DNA of 64,000 nt from an uncultured Clostridia bacterium (GTDB taxonomy: Bacteria > Bacillota > Clostridia > Oscillospirales > Ruminococcaceae): assembly GCA_947629905.1 (NCBI GenBank), contig CANRFM010000006.1, positions 31,451 to 95,450 on the forward strand. The letters are read 5' to 3'. The notes under the pieces were generated by a model that saw only the letters and a list, made by a program, of their open reading frames with translations, was not told where the DNA came from and made no database searches. Shown one piece after another: positions 27,781 through 36,329 of this stretch (positions are counted from its first letter, which is position 1; the number at the start of each line of letters is the position of its first letter). Position numbers and translations under genes: made by a program.

Positions 27781-28376
27781 GGTGTAAATTCCTCTAAAAA
27801 AGCAGCCGGGTCAGCGCACCGCATAAAGCCGCTGCGCACACAAGCGCCCGCTGCGCCCGCAGCCCGTACTTCGGCAATATGTTCCGGCGTGATGCCGCCA
27901 ATAGCATAGACCGGAACGCTCACGCTCCGGCAAATTTCCCGCAAAAACGGAATGCCCCTGCCCGGTTTGTCCGGCTTGCAGGACGTGGCAAAAATATGCC
28001 CGGCGATGAGATAATCCGCCCCTAATGCGACTGCCTCCGCCGCTTCCGCCACGGAATGCACGGATGCACCGAGGACTTTATACGCTGCCCGCTGTTCGGG
28101 CTTCAGACCACGCAGCAAGGGCAAAGGCAGGTGTATCTGCGCCGTTTCCGTCAGCAAACCGCCCGCTCCGTGCAGCACACAGGGAACACCATGTGCGCTG
28201 CAAATCGCCCGGACTCTTCCGGCAAGCACGGGGTAGGCAACTGGCGGATATTCCGGCGCACGCAGGATAATACACAGCGGCTTGGCAGCGGCGATGGCTT
28301 CGAGCCGGGCGAAATAGTCCCCCACGCAGCATTCCCTGTCCGTGATGCAGATAATGTCAGACATAGAGATATTCAT
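27762..28376 (-). CDS. tenI: TenI-like thiazole tautomerase (ThiE paralogue)
   Basis: 204 residues, same barrel as ThiE but diverged. The loop ADYLIAGHIFATSCKPDKPG carries the histidine that distinguishes TenI from ThiE; TenI aromatises the ThiG product. ThiE's R-E-K diphosphate-binding motif is absent (IILRAPEYPP instead), which supports TenI rather than a second ThiE. The ATG at 28376 lies 20 bases inside thiH; an ATG at 28364 is an alternative, and neither has a strong ribosome site, so translation is likely coupled. Confidence 0.82.
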   Translation of the reverse strand: MNISMSDIICITDRECCVGDYFARLEAIAAAKPLCIILRAPEYPPVAYPVLAGRVRAICSAHGVPCVLHGAGGLLTETAQIHLPLPLLRGLKPEQRAAYKVLGASVHSVAEAAEAVALGADYLIAGHIFATSCKPDKPGRGIPFLREICRSVSVPVYAIGGITPEHIAEVRAAGAAGACVRSGFMRCADPAAFLEEFTPCEEQI

Positions 28377-29613
28377 TCAGCACGGGCTGAAGTCCCTCCT
28401 GTTCCAGATCCGTGTACATCCGGGACAGACTGCGGCTGTCGTCAATCTCAAACTGCCCGTCTCCGCTTTCGCCGTCCTGCTTGCCGGTATATTTTTCCTC
28501 GTGGTCGCCAATGCCGGTAGAGACCCCTGCGGAAATTTTAGTCGCTGCGATCTTTACAATGCCATTGCGGAACGAGGCGCTCTCCCGTGAAGAAACCGTA
28601 ATGCCCGCAAATGGCAGGAACATCCGGTAAGCGCAAAGCACCTGACACAGCTCTTTTTCGCCTACATCCTGCGGACGGATCTTGTCATTATTGACAATGG
28701 GGCGCAAACGGGGGCAGGAGAGGGAGATCTCCGCATGGGGGTATTTTTTCTGGAGCAGACAAGCGTGCAGCCCCGTGGCAAGGGCATCTTTCCGGAAATC
28801 CGAAAGCCCGAGCAGCGCCGAACACGCAATGCCCCGCATACCGCCCAGTAAAGCCCTTTCCTGCGCTTCAAAACGGTACGGGAATACCCGCTTATGCCCG
28901 GCTAAATGCAGCTGTTCATAGCGGTCAGCATCATAAGTCTCCTGAAAAACCGTCACATAGTCCACGCCACATTCGTGCAGATAGCGGTACTCGTCCGTGT
29001 TCACCGGGTAAATCTCAATACCCACCAGCCGGAAATACTTCCGGGCAAGCTTGCACGCTTCTCCGATGTATTCAATACTGCTTTTCGCTCGGCTTTCCCC
29101 GGTGAGGATGAGAATTTCCTCCATGCCGCTTTCCGCAATGACCTGCATTTCGTGTTCTATCTGCTCCGGTGTGAGCTGCATCCGGCGGATGTCATTATAG
29201 CAGTTAAAACCGCAGTACACGCAGTAATTTTCGCAGTAATTCGCAATATACAGCGGTGTGAACAGGTAGACCGTGTTCCCGAAATGCCGCTGCGTGACAA
29301 GGCTTGCCTTCTGCGCCATCTGCTCCAAAAACGGTGCGGCAGCCGGAGACAGCAGCGCCTTAAATTCTTCTAAACTGCACCGCTCGTCCGCATGGGAGAG
29401 TGCCCGCTGCACGTCTAATGCCGTATACTGTGCCGGGTCGTAGGCGTTCATTTCCGCCAAGACCGTTTCCCGCAAGGTCGGGTCGATCTGTTCCATGCCG
29501 GGCAGAAATTCCATGTGACTGCGCCGGGAAGCGGGGTCATTTTCCAGTGTGTGCTTGCGTTTGCGCTGTGCTTCTGTGAGATTGGCAGAATCGATAAAAT
29601 ACTGTTCGTCCAT
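28357..29613 (-). CDS. thiH: 2-iminoacetate synthase (tyrosine lyase) ThiH
   Basis: 418 residues from the ATG at 29613, 10 bases past the thiG stop; the frame upstream of it is a thiG shadow. Radical SAM cluster motif C-x3-C-x2-C in ANYCENYCVYCGFNCYNDIR; ILILTGESRAKSSIEYIGEA and VTVFQETYDADRYEQLH match ThiH/ThiGH family patterns. It cleaves tyrosine to dehydroglycine for the thiazole ring. Use of ThiH rather than the oxygen-dependent glycine oxidase ThiO fits an anaerobe. Confidence 0.95.
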   Translation of the reverse strand: MDEQYFIDSANLTEAQRKRKHTLENDPASRRSHMEFLPGMEQIDPTLRETVLAEMNAYDPAQYTALDVQRALSHADERCSLEEFKALLSPAAAPFLEQMAQKASLVTQRHFGNTVYLFTPLYIANYCENYCVYCGFNCYNDIRRMQLTPEQIEHEMQVIAESGMEEILILTGESRAKSSIEYIGEACKLARKYFRLVGIEIYPVNTDEYRYLHECGVDYVTVFQETYDADRYEQLHLAGHKRVFPYRFEAQERALLGGMRGIACSALLGLSDFRKDALATGLHACLLQKKYPHAEISLSCPRLRPIVNNDKIRPQDVGEKELCQVLCAYRMFLPFAGITVSSRESASFRNGIVKIAATKISAGVSTGIGDHEEKYTGKQDGESGDGQFEIDDSRSLSRMYTDLEQEGLQPVLNEYLYV

Positions 29614-29623
29614 AGCTGCCCCC

Positions 29624-30391
29624 TCAGTCATGCAGGAAACCCGTGAGCGTATCGGACGGTGCACCGCCCCGCTCCAGTACCCTGCCCAGCCCCGAAAGAT
29701 AGGCACTGCGCCCGGCTTCCACGGCTTTGCGGAATGCTTCTGCCATTGCCGGCAAGTCCCCTGCCGTGGCAAGTGCCGTATTGCACATGACGGCAGCCGC
29801 ACCCATTTCCATGGCTTCGCAAGCCTGCGAGGGTCTGCCGATCCCGGCATCCACGATGACAGGCAGGTCAATTTCATCAATTAAGATCTGTATGAAATCT
29901 CTGGTCGCAAGCCCTTTATTTGACCCGATCGGCGCAGCAAGCGGCATGACGGAGGCTGCCCCCGCATTGACAAGATCCCGTGCGGCATTGAGGTCGGGAT
30001 ACATATAGGGCATGACAACAAAGCCCTCTTTGGCAAGAATTTCCGTTGCCTTAATGGTCTCCGCATTGTCCGGCAGCAGGTACTTCGTGTCACGCATAAT
30101 TTCAATTTTCACGAAATCGCCGCAGCCCAATTCCCTTGCCAGCCGTGCAATGCGGACCGCTTCCTGCGCATTGCGTGCGCCGGAGGTATTCGGGAGCAAG
30201 GTCACGCCCTTGGGGATGTAGTCAAGGATGTTCTCGTGTTCCTGTGTGTTGGCACGGCGGACGGCAAGGGTGATGATCTCTGCCCCTGCATACTGCACGG
30301 CTGCCTCGATGAGGGAGAGCGAATACTTCCCCGAACCGAGAATGAACCGGGCGTGAAATTCCCGCCCGCCAAGTTTCAGTGTATCTTCCAT
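29624..30391 (-). CDS. thiG: Thiazole synthase
   Basis: 255 residues. Motifs: [75 protein letters not shown] with the Schiff-base lysine expected in this strand, [15 protein letters not shown], and [20 protein letters not shown]. It condenses deoxyxylulose phosphate, dehydroglycine and ThiS thiocarboxylate. Complete length. It lies 18 bases after thiS. Confidence 0.96.
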   Translation of the reverse strand: MEDTLKLGGREFHARFILGSGKYSLSLIEAAVQYAGAEIITLAVRRANTQEHENILDYIPKGVTLLPNTSGARNAQEAVRIARLARELGCGDFVKIEIMRDTKYLLPDNAETIKATEILAKEGFVVMPYMYPDLNAARDLVNAGAASVMPLAAPIGSNKGLATRDFIQILIDEIDLPVIVDAGIGRPSQACEAMEMGAAAVMCNTALATAGDLPAMAEAFRKAVEAGRSAYLSGLGRVLERGGAPSDTLTGFLHD

Positions 30392-30409
30392 TGCATACGC
30401 TCCTTTCGC

Positions 30410-30604
30410 TTAACCGCCGCCGACAAAGCGGACGATCTCCACCACATCGCCGTCCTGAATGACGGTGCTGCCGAGTTCCGCTTTCGGGATGATCTCCTCA
30501 TTACGTTCCACAGCGACCTGTGCACAGGCATAGCCCTGCGCTTCGACCAGTGCGGCAGCGGTCATCCCTGCGGCATCGACAGGTTTTCCGTTGACTGTTA
30601 CCAT
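30410..30604 (-). CDS. thiS: Sulfur carrier protein ThiS
   Basis: 64 residues from the ATG at 30604, placed by AAAGGGG; the upstream extension runs through the riboswitch terminator and is not real. Ubiquitin-like fold: [20 protein letters not shown], then [20 protein letters not shown], ending [11 protein letters not shown]. The terminal Gly-Gly is the site adenylated and thiocarboxylated. The ThiF-type activating enzyme is not in this operon. First gene of the thi operon. Confidence 0.93.
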   Translation of the reverse strand: MVTVNGKPVDAAGMTAAALVEAQGYACAQVAVERNEEIIPKAELGSTVIQDGDVVEIVRFVGGG

Positions 30605-30620
30605 ATCTACGCCCCTTTCC

Positions 30621-30648
30621 AAAAGAAAAAGCTGCCCGGAACGGCAGC
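30621..30648 (-). terminator. Expression-platform terminator of the TPP riboswitch
   Basis: GCTGCC/GGCAGC stem (30631-30648) followed on the minus strand by TTTTTCTTTT (30621-30630), between the aptamer and thiS. Implies control by premature termination when thiamin pyrophosphate is bound. Confidence 0.85.
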
Positions 30649-30664
30649 CCATGTGTACGAAAGA

Positions 30665-30749
30665 TGAACTCCCTACGCCGGCATGAACCGTATCAGGTGG
30701 CAAGGGTCGGAAACTGCTGTTCCCCTCTCAGCCCGGCTGCGGACTCCCC
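30665..30749 (-). ncRNA. TPP riboswitch (THI element)
   Basis: On the minus strand the conserved elements occur in order: GGGGAGTCC and GGGCTGAGAGGG (P1/P2/J2-3 with the CTGAGA pyrimidine-sensing bulge), GACCCTTGCCACCTGATACGG (ACC-TGAT core), and CATGCCGGCGTAGGGAGTTC (P4/P5 and closing strand). It controls the downstream thiSGH-tenI-EDC operon. Confidence 0.95.
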
Positions 30750-30760
30750 TGTTCTTTTTT

Positions 30761-30789
30761 ATTATAGCATACTTTTCCTGAAATTGCAA
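30761..30789 (-). promoter_or_regulatory. Sigma-A promoter of the thiamin operon
   Basis: Minus strand TTGCAA (30784-30789), 17-base spacer, TATAAT (30761-30766), with transcription expected to start just before the riboswitch. It lies 16 bases from the end of the IS remnant. Confidence 0.85.
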
Positions 30790-30805
30790 GGGGTAACGAA
30801 AAAAA

Positions 30806-30943
30806 GGAGCGGGCAATGGCGTTGTTAAAGAAAATCAACGACAGAGAAACGCAGAGCTCGGCTTCACGAGTTTCCGAATTACCTTTTCTTCCTACAAACC
30901 AATAGAGTTCATCTGATTCACGCTCCGGCGGCAAGTTTTCCAC
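30806..30943 (-). pseudogene. Remnant of the IS transposase second ORF (insB-like)
   Basis: The frame beginning MENLPPERESDELYWFVGRK and continuing NSETRE has the N-terminal pattern of IS1-type InsB catalytic proteins. After NSETRE the sequence passes into non-homologous codons from the element's right end, so the DDE catalytic part is deleted. The remnant cannot make an active transposase. Confidence 0.6.
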
Positions 30944-30944
30944 A

Positions 30945-31226
30945 TCAAGATTTAGTTTTTTTTATCCAGTTATAGACATTGGCTTTATTCATGCCTAAAA
31001 TTTTGCCTACACCTCGTCCGCTCACTCCGGAATAATACATTTTCATTGCCAGTTTCTTCGTTTCTTCAGGATATTCATGCTTTTTAGGATCAATGGTATA
31101 CCTTATGCCGCAGTCCTTACACCTGCAACGCTGTGTTCCCGACCTGTTATACCCTATCTTGATTTGATTTTCTTGCTTCTTGCAATTCGGACATATTTTT
31201 CCTTCTTCTATTGTTGCTTTCCTCAT
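30945..31226 (-). CDS. IS1-like InsA protein (zinc-finger/HTH transposase subunit), copy 1
   Basis: 93 residues. Zinc-binding CPNC near residues 12-15 and CRCKDCG near 34-40, then a helix-turn-helix: EETKKLAMKMYYSGVSGRGV and GKILGMNKANVYNWIKKT. IS1 InsA binds the element's ends and represses transposition. It differs from copy 2 by one residue in the HTH (KIL here, KIS there). The catalytic partner is deleted downstream, so it can only act as a DNA-binding remnant. Confidence 0.8.
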   Translation of the reverse strand: MRKATIEEGKICPNCKKQENQIKIGYNRSGTQRCRCKDCGIRYTIDPKKHEYPEETKKLAMKMYYSGVSGRGVGKILGMNKANVYNWIKKTKS

Positions 31227-31358
31227 CTACAACATCTCCTTGTGCTTTTTCTTATAGCATAATATTCGCTAATTGTCCGCTCCTCTATGTAAAAAACAAT
31301 TTGGTTTTTATTTCGTCCCCATGCAGAAACGGCGCTGCCGCTTATATACAAACAAGAC

Positions 31359-31382
31359 CGGCACAGGGGATTCACTGTGCCG
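31359..31382 (-). terminator. Terminator of the sirtuin gene
   Basis: CGGCACAG (31359-31366) pairs with CTGTGCCG (31375-31382), followed on the minus strand by GTCTTGTTTGTATA. The U tract is moderate. Confidence 0.6.
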
Positions 31383-31434
31383 ATCGCATCGGATCGTCTG
31401 AAGGTTCTGATCTGACACCGCAAGGTGCAAACGG

Positions 31435-32157
31435 CTACACCCGGATCTCATCGAGCACTTCACCGATCTTATCCCGGATACACAGCTCTGCCATGCCGTC
31501 TGCCGGTGTCATGTCCCGGTTGAGGATGACGAGGTGCTTTCCGTGGAAATACCGCAGAAATCCTGCTGCCGGGTAGACATTCAGGGACGTGCCCCCGACG
31601 ATCAGCACATCGGCTTTCTGAATGGCATCCAGTGCGCCTGAAACGGTTTCATCCGGCAAGCTCTCCTCATACAGCACCACATCCGGCTTGACCAGTCCGC
31701 CGCAGTCCGGACAATGCGGCACGCCCTCTGTATGCAGCACCCATGCCGCATCAAAGCACTTTCCGCAGCGCTGACAATAATTCCGGTGTACGCTCCCGTG
31801 CAGCTCGAACACGTTCCGGCTGCCTGCTTTCTGATGCAAGCCGTCAATGTTCTGCGTCACGACAGCTGAGAGAATGCCAGCCATTTCCAGTTCCGCAAGT
31901 TTCCTGTGGGCAGCATTCGGCTTGGCATCCAGACACAACATTTTGTCCCGGTAGAACCGGTAAAATGCCTCCGTGTGCTGCTCGAAATAGGTGCGGCTCA
32001 GGATCGTTTCCGGGGGGACATCGTACTTCTGATGATACAGTCCGTCCACGCTCCGGAAATCCGGGATACCGCTCTCTGTGGACACACCTGCCCCACCGAA
32101 AAATACCAGACGCTTCGCCCCGGAAATGATATGCTGCAATTGCTTCCTTTCATCCAT
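31435..32157 (-). CDS. NAD-dependent protein deacylase (sirtuin)
   Basis: 240 residues. NAD-binding motifs LVFFGGAGVSTESGIPDFRS and VTQNIDGLHQKAG, catalytic histidine in VFELHGSVHRNYC, zinc site C-x2-C (CQRCGKC) and C-x2-C (CPDCGG), then VLIVGGTSLNVYPAAGF and VILNRDMTPAD. It removes acyl groups from lysines, making nicotinamide and O-acyl-ADP-ribose. The bacterial CobB desuccinylase residues (Y-x2-R after the A-loop) are not clearly present, so plain deacetylase activity is more likely. It stands alone downstream of cls. Confidence 0.95.
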   Translation of the reverse strand: MDERKQLQHIISGAKRLVFFGGAGVSTESGIPDFRSVDGLYHQKYDVPPETILSRTYFEQHTEAFYRFYRDKMLCLDAKPNAAHRKLAELEMAGILSAVVTQNIDGLHQKAGSRNVFELHGSVHRNYCQRCGKCFDAAWVLHTEGVPHCPDCGGLVKPDVVLYEESLPDETVSGALDAIQKADVLIVGGTSLNVYPAAGFLRYFHGKHLVILNRDMTPADGMAELCIRDKIGEVLDEIRV

Positions 32158-32217
32158 GATGCTGAAACCTCCTCTGATGTAAAGAATTTAGATACAGAAT
32201 GCTGCACCCTGCCCCCG

Positions 32218-33771
32218 TTATAACAGCGGAGCGATCAGGCGCATAAGCTCACCGGTCAGTTTGGTAAATGCCTTTTCATGGCGGATCGTTTCTTCTGTGA
32301 CTTTGCTGCATTTGGCAAGCGTTTCCTGAAAATCCTGCTCCATTGCCGCAATGCAGTCCGCCTTGTAAAAGTATGTGGCACATTCAAAATGATGGTACAG
32401 ACTCCGGTAATCGAGGTTGATCGTACCGATGACAGCTTTCACGTCATCCGACAGGAACATTTTCGCATGGACAAAGCCGGGCGTGTACAAATAAATTTCT
32501 ACCCCCGAATCCAACAGCGTCCGGAAATACGTCTTAGCCAGTGCAAATACTGCCTTTTTGTCCGGAATGCCCGGCAGAATGAGCTTGACATCCACACCAC
32601 GCTCTGCTGCATATTTCAGGGCATTGAGGAGGGAATCATCCAAAATAAGATAGGGTGTCATGATATGCACATAGGCATTCGCCCGGTTGAGAATATCAGC
32701 GTAGACTGTCTCCCCCACCTTGTCCTTGTCAAACGGATTGTCCCCATAGGGAATGGCATAGCCTGCCGCCGGGAACTGCTGCGCATGACCGAAGAACTGC
32801 TGGAAATTCTCTGATTTTTCGTTCAGCGACCACATATTTAGGAACATCAGCGTCAGGTTGTCCACCGCTTTGCCCTCTATCCGGACAGCAGTGTCCTTCC
32901 AGTGCCCGAATTTCGGGATATGGTTGATGTACTCGTCCGCCAGATTCACGCCGCCGTTGTAGCCGACTTTTCCGTCGATCACCAGAATTTTCCTGTGGTC
33001 ACGGTTGTTGTAGTGCGTGGACACGAACGGCACGATCGGGGAGAACATCTTGCACCGGATACCAAGTTTTCCCAACATTTCGGGGTAGTGATACGGCAGG
33101 AGGGAGATCGCACACGTGCCGTCATACAACACCCGTACATCGACACCTGCCTTTGCCTTGTCGGCAAGGATCTGTAACATACTGCCCCACATTTTCCCCT
33201 CGTCCACGATGAAGTATTCGAGAAAGATGAACTTTTCCGCCCGTTTCAGATCTTCGAGCAAGGCAGCAAACTTGTCCTCCCCCAGCGGATAATAGGTAAC
33301 ACGGTTGCCGGTCGTGACCGGAAAAGTACCGCTCTGATTCAGGTAATGCACCAAGGAAGCCGTTTCGGGGCTTTCTGCGGAAAGGGCAGAAAGTACCTCT
33401 TCATCCTGCACAAGATCCGTGCGGTGTTCCCCGATCAGGCGGGCGCATTCTTTGGCAGCAGCCTTTCCGCCGTAATTGTTCTTCGTGAACAGGTAGAACA
33501 GCGCCCCGAATATCGATGTGACCGAGATCACCAAGATCCATGTCAGCTTTGCCGAACTGTCCATATCACTGTTGATGAGTGCAAGAATGACAAGTGCATT
33601 GAACAACCACACGCCCCGCAGCAGTCCATTGATCAGCCCCGCCCAGAAGAGCTGCGTCAGGACAAAGAATGCAATTGCCACCAGTGACAGCAGCAGAACG
33701 ATCCCCGTCCGGCTGAACACAATACGGAGCAGCCCCTTTTTTCGTTTCTTCAATAAATGTAATTCTGACAT
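32218..33771 (-). CDS. cls: Cardiolipin synthase (phospholipase D superfamily)
   Basis: 517 residues. Two N-terminal membrane helices (about 20-60 and 72-92) are followed by two HKD motifs: HRKILVIDGKVGYNGGVN near residue 262 and HAKMFLSDDVKAVIGTINLD near 440. It joins two phosphatidylglycerols to cardiolipin and glycerol at the membrane. Length and layout match Gram-positive Cls. A consensus promoter lies at 33819-33847. Confidence 0.95.
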   Translation of the reverse strand: MSELHLLKKRKKGLLRIVFSRTGIVLLLSLVAIAFFVLTQLFWAGLINGLLRGVWLFNALVILALINSDMDSSAKLTWILVISVTSIFGALFYLFTKNNYGGKAAAKECARLIGEHRTDLVQDEEVLSALSAESPETASLVHYLNQSGTFPVTTGNRVTYYPLGEDKFAALLEDLKRAEKFIFLEYFIVDEGKMWGSMLQILADKAKAGVDVRVLYDGTCAISLLPYHYPEMLGKLGIRCKMFSPIVPFVSTHYNNRDHRKILVIDGKVGYNGGVNLADEYINHIPKFGHWKDTAVRIEGKAVDNLTLMFLNMWSLNEKSENFQQFFGHAQQFPAAGYAIPYGDNPFDKDKVGETVYADILNRANAYVHIMTPYLILDDSLLNALKYAAERGVDVKLILPGIPDKKAVFALAKTYFRTLLDSGVEIYLYTPGFVHAKMFLSDDVKAVIGTINLDYRSLYHHFECATYFYKADCIAAMEQDFQETLAKCSKVTEETIRHEKAFTKLTGELMRLIAPLL

Positions 33772-33818
33772 GATACGACATCTCCTTTGCAGGAACGCAA
33801 GCGTTCCTCTTCCCTTTT

Positions 33819-33847
33819 AGTATAGCACCAACAGACAATTCTGTCAA
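33819..33847 (-). promoter_or_regulatory. Sigma-A promoter of cls
   Basis: Minus strand TTGACA (33842-33847), 17-base spacer, TATACT (33819-33824). The leader also carries a small stem GGAACGCAAGCGTTCC (about 33792-33807). Confidence 0.8.
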
Positions 33848-33852
33848 GCGGA

Positions 33853-33895
33853 AAACAAAACTTCACCCGCCGCAGCCATCCGGCTGCAACGGGTG
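33853..33895 (-). terminator. Terminator of the DUF4352-like lipoprotein gene
   Basis: CACCCG/CGGGTG outer stem with GCAGCC/GGCTGC inside (33864-33895), followed on the minus strand by AAGTTTTGTTTTCC. Confidence 0.85.
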
Positions 33896-33900
33896 TTCCG

Positions 33901-34455
33901 TCATTCCGTCTCCTTGTCCGCACCAGTCATGCTTTCCTTGCTGATGGGTACGTTGATACGGGAAACAGTGTCAAGGGTTTTCGGGAGGAAGTGAACGATG
34001 ATCTCCTGATAATCCTTCTCCACCTCAAACGCCAGAAAGCCTGTACAGCTCTCCCCCGGCGCAATTTCTGCCGAAAGTGCTTCGTTTCCGTCACGGTCGT
34101 ACATTTCTTTCATGGCAGGAATGGAGCAGCATTCACTCGGCTCAAGGAAAGTGCCGTCCACTGTCAGCGTAAAATTATTCAGGTAGCTGCACTTGATGGT
34201 CTCTTCTGTATCGTTTTTCAGCTCGACCTGAATGAAGATCGCTTTCTTACCGTTGCGAAGTGTGATATCCGGGTCTTCCGCCGAAATGACTCGCAGCGTC
34301 ATTCCGCCGTAGGAGGCTTTCTGCCCCAGTTCGCCCTGCACTTCGACCATGGGTTGTGTCTCTGCCTCTGCACCCTGTTTTCCGGCTTTGGTGAGACAAC
34401 CGGTAAGCATCACACTGCACAGCACCAACGCTGCGCAAATCAGCATTCTTTTCAT
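33901..34455 (-). CDS. DUF4352-like lipoprotein
   Basis: 184 residues from the ATG at 34455; an ATG 15 bases upstream overlaps the AAGGA ribosome site. Lipobox at about 16-20 (MLTGC), linker to about 40, then an Ig-like beta domain: ASYGGMTLRVISAEDPDITL, AIFIQVELKNDTEETIKCSY, FTLTVDGTFLEPSE and ESCTGFLAFEVEKDYQEIIV. This pattern (alternating strands, K-N-x-T-x-E, then a tail resembling L-x-F-E-V) is that of DUF4352/telomeric repeat-like extracellular domains, whose function is unknown. Monocistronic. Confidence 0.7.
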   Translation of the reverse strand: MKRMLICAALVLCSVMLTGCLTKAGKQGAEAETQPMVEVQGELGQKASYGGMTLRVISAEDPDITLRNGKKAIFIQVELKNDTEETIKCSYLNNFTLTVDGTFLEPSECCSIPAMKEMYDRDGNEALSAEIAPGESCTGFLAFEVEKDYQEIIVHFLPKTLDTVSRINVPISKESMTGADKETE

Positions 34456-34499
34456 AGATATTCCTTTCAACCTGCAAAACTCGGCGTATGCCTGTTTTT

Positions 34500-34528
34500 A
34501 TTATACCACATCCGGCTGCCTTTTGCAA
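34500..34528 (-). promoter_or_regulatory. Sigma-A promoter of the DUF4352-like gene
   Basis: Minus strand TTGCAA (34523-34528), 17-base spacer, TATAAT (34500-34505). It lies within the 3' flank of tadA. Confidence 0.75.
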
Positions 34529-34548
34529 GTCTGTTTCCGAAAAATCTC

Positions 34549-35010
34549 CTACTGTTTTTTCTGCCGGAGTTCCCGGAAAAACGCTGAGAGGATACCGCTG
34601 CACTCTTCCCGGAGTATACCGCCCGTGACCTCCGGATGAAAATGGTTCGGGAGCGCAAGCACACGTCCTGCCGAATGCACTGCACCGCCTTTCGGGTCGT
34701 CTGCCCCGTAATACACCTCGTCGATCCTTGCCTGCACGATCGCACCGCTGCACATCGGACACGGTTCGAGTGTGACAAACAGCGCACAGTCCGGCAGCCG
34801 CCAGCCGCCCAGTCTCCGGCAGGCAGCATCGATCGCTATGATCTCCGCATGGGCAAGGGCGTGCCGTGCCGTTTCCCGGCGGTTGTAGCCCTCTCCGATC
34901 ACCAGACCATCCGAACGGCGGACGATCACAGCCCCTACCGGAACTTCACCGATCGAAAGTGCCTGTTCTGCCAGTTCCAACGCCCGGCGCATATAGTGTT
35001 CCGCTTCCAT
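34549..35010 (-). CDS. tadA: tRNA-specific adenosine deaminase
   Basis: 153 residues from the ATG at 35010, with AGGAG well placed; the longer upstream frame overlaps the CPBP-like gene and is not used. Deaminase zinc site: HAE in ARHALAHAEIIAIDAA and PCPMC in FVTLEPCPMCSGAIVQARID. KGGAVHS and the C-terminal ECSGILSAFFRELR match TadA. It converts A34 of tRNA-Arg(ACG) to inosine. Starts 8 bases past the stop of the upstream membrane protein gene, so they are probably cotranscribed. Confidence 0.95.
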   Translation of the reverse strand: MEAEHYMRRALELAEQALSIGEVPVGAVIVRRSDGLVIGEGYNRRETARHALAHAEIIAIDAACRRLGGWRLPDCALFVTLEPCPMCSGAIVQARIDEVYYGADDPKGGAVHSAGRVLALPNHFHPEVTGGILREECSGILSAFFRELRQKKQ

Positions 35011-35018
35011 AACGGCTC

Positions 35019-36149
35019 CTAATCCAGTATTGCTGAAACGACCAGCAACAGCATACACAGAATTGTAAATGCGACCATCGGCATCGATGTAAAAAAGGCA
35101 GAGGACTGCTCCCAGAGGCTCAGGTGAATGCCTTCTGACGCTGTCTCGTCTGTATGCTTCTTCCTTTGCGGCAGCATACAAACCAGTGCCGCAATGCCCA
35201 CAAGGCAGGGAAACAGCACAATGATCCACCATTCCAAAGAATAGACACTTCCCATGCTTTCGATATAATACAGGGCAAACATATAGATTTCATGGATGAT
35301 CCGCAAAATGCCTGCCGTGACAATACTGCCCGTTTTCACCTGAAAATAGCCGATCGTCAGGATGATCATCCCGACACGCACGCTGTCCAGTACATTATGC
35401 ATCAGCAGTGCTGCCAATATCGCAGTTGTGATGACGACAAACCGGTCGCCAAACTGCCGCATCGCCTGAAACAGGCAGCCGTGAAACAGCATTACCTCGA
35501 TCAGCGGCAAAATGAAGATCGTGAACAGCATATACAGGACCAGCCTGTGATCCTCGCCGCCGACTGAACCGGAGATCAGTCTGTATTTGTCCAGTTCTGC
35601 CGAACGGGAAACACAGAACATACCCAGTCCTGCACTCAGCAGCATTGTCAGTGCAATGCCGTACAGAAGCTGAAGCGGCTTTGTCACCGGGATCGGGACA
35701 CTCACACGCACCGGAAGCCGCAGTACCAGTGCCAGTATCAGAACGGGCACAACGAATTTCAGGACCTGCACAATGGCAGCGATCCAGAATACCAGCTGTT
35801 CGTCCCCGTACAGTCTGCTCTCTCCCCAGAAGACCAGCTCTATGTTCATTTCCCGCCTTTGCAGGATGAGGACAAGCAGCTTATCAAGCACGTTTTCGAT
35901 CACAAGATAGCACAAAAGCGCCACACCGACCAACACCCCGAAACGATGCAACACAGCCTGCTCCGCATGGGTAGCGCTGTCACGGACTGCCGTTTCCGAA
36001 AAGGCTGTTTCCTTCGGGTTCTTGGTGAAGCGGAATGCATAGTGGTTATTTTTTTTATGCCGCCACCGGCGGAATGCGTTCTGATATGTATCTGTCTGAT
36101 TCGGACAGCTGAAATTCTCTACAATATCAATGATCTCAGCCTGCTGCAT
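35019..36149 (-). CDS. CPBP/Abi-like membrane protein with degenerate active-site motifs
   Basis: 376 residues. A cytoplasmic N-terminus of about 75 residues, then roughly eight membrane helices. The region IFILPLIEVMLFHGCLFQAM aligns with the CPBP motif 1 (E-E-x3-R), but only one glutamate remains and the arginine is replaced. AALLMHNVLDSVRVGM and RIIHEIYMFALYY resemble motifs 2 and 3 (F-x3-H and H-x3-N/B) partially. CPBP proteins include Rce1-type proteases and bacteriocin-immunity proteins. With the catalytic pair broken, an inactive or non-proteolytic role is likely. No promoter of full quality was placed. Confidence 0.6.
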   Translation of the reverse strand: MQQAEIIDIVENFSCPNQTDTYQNAFRRWRHKKNNHYAFRFTKNPKETAFSETAVRDSATHAEQAVLHRFGVLVGVALLCYLVIENVLDKLLVLILQRREMNIELVFWGESRLYGDEQLVFWIAAIVQVLKFVVPVLILALVLRLPVRVSVPIPVTKPLQLLYGIALTMLLSAGLGMFCVSRSAELDKYRLISGSVGGEDHRLVLYMLFTIFILPLIEVMLFHGCLFQAMRQFGDRFVVITTAILAALLMHNVLDSVRVGMIILTIGYFQVKTGSIVTAGILRIIHEIYMFALYYIESMGSVYSLEWWIIVLFPCLVGIAALVCMLPQRKKHTDETASEGIHLSLWEQSSAFFTSMPMVAFTILCMLLLVVSAILD

Positions 36150-36329
36150 ATATTTTCATCTCCTGCTCCCGTAAATGCGGGTACACCTGTCAGATCATTC
36201 TTACTTTATTATACCATAACTGCAGGGGGTAAATATTCCTAATTCAAAAATATTTTATAAATTATTTGTAAATATTCCTCAAATCGGCTCATCACGGGGG
36301 AGCTTTGCAGATAATTCATAAAAAATTCA

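Larger units (their letters stand above)
30806..31283 (-). mobile_element. Internally deleted IS, IS1-like (copy 1)
   Basis: Bounded by imperfect terminal inverted repeats, GGAGCGGGCAATGGCG at 30806-30821 and CGCTAATTGTCCGCTCC at 31267-31283. It contains an intact first ORF (insA-like) and only the start of the second, joined directly to the far end. About 480 bases long, shorter than a full IS1-type element (~700-800). No clear target duplication was found. Copy 2 is at 56238. Confidence 0.75.

Noticed and set aside
27762..28376. Second ThiE
   Set aside because: The diphosphate-binding motif of ThiE is missing and the TenI histidine loop is present.
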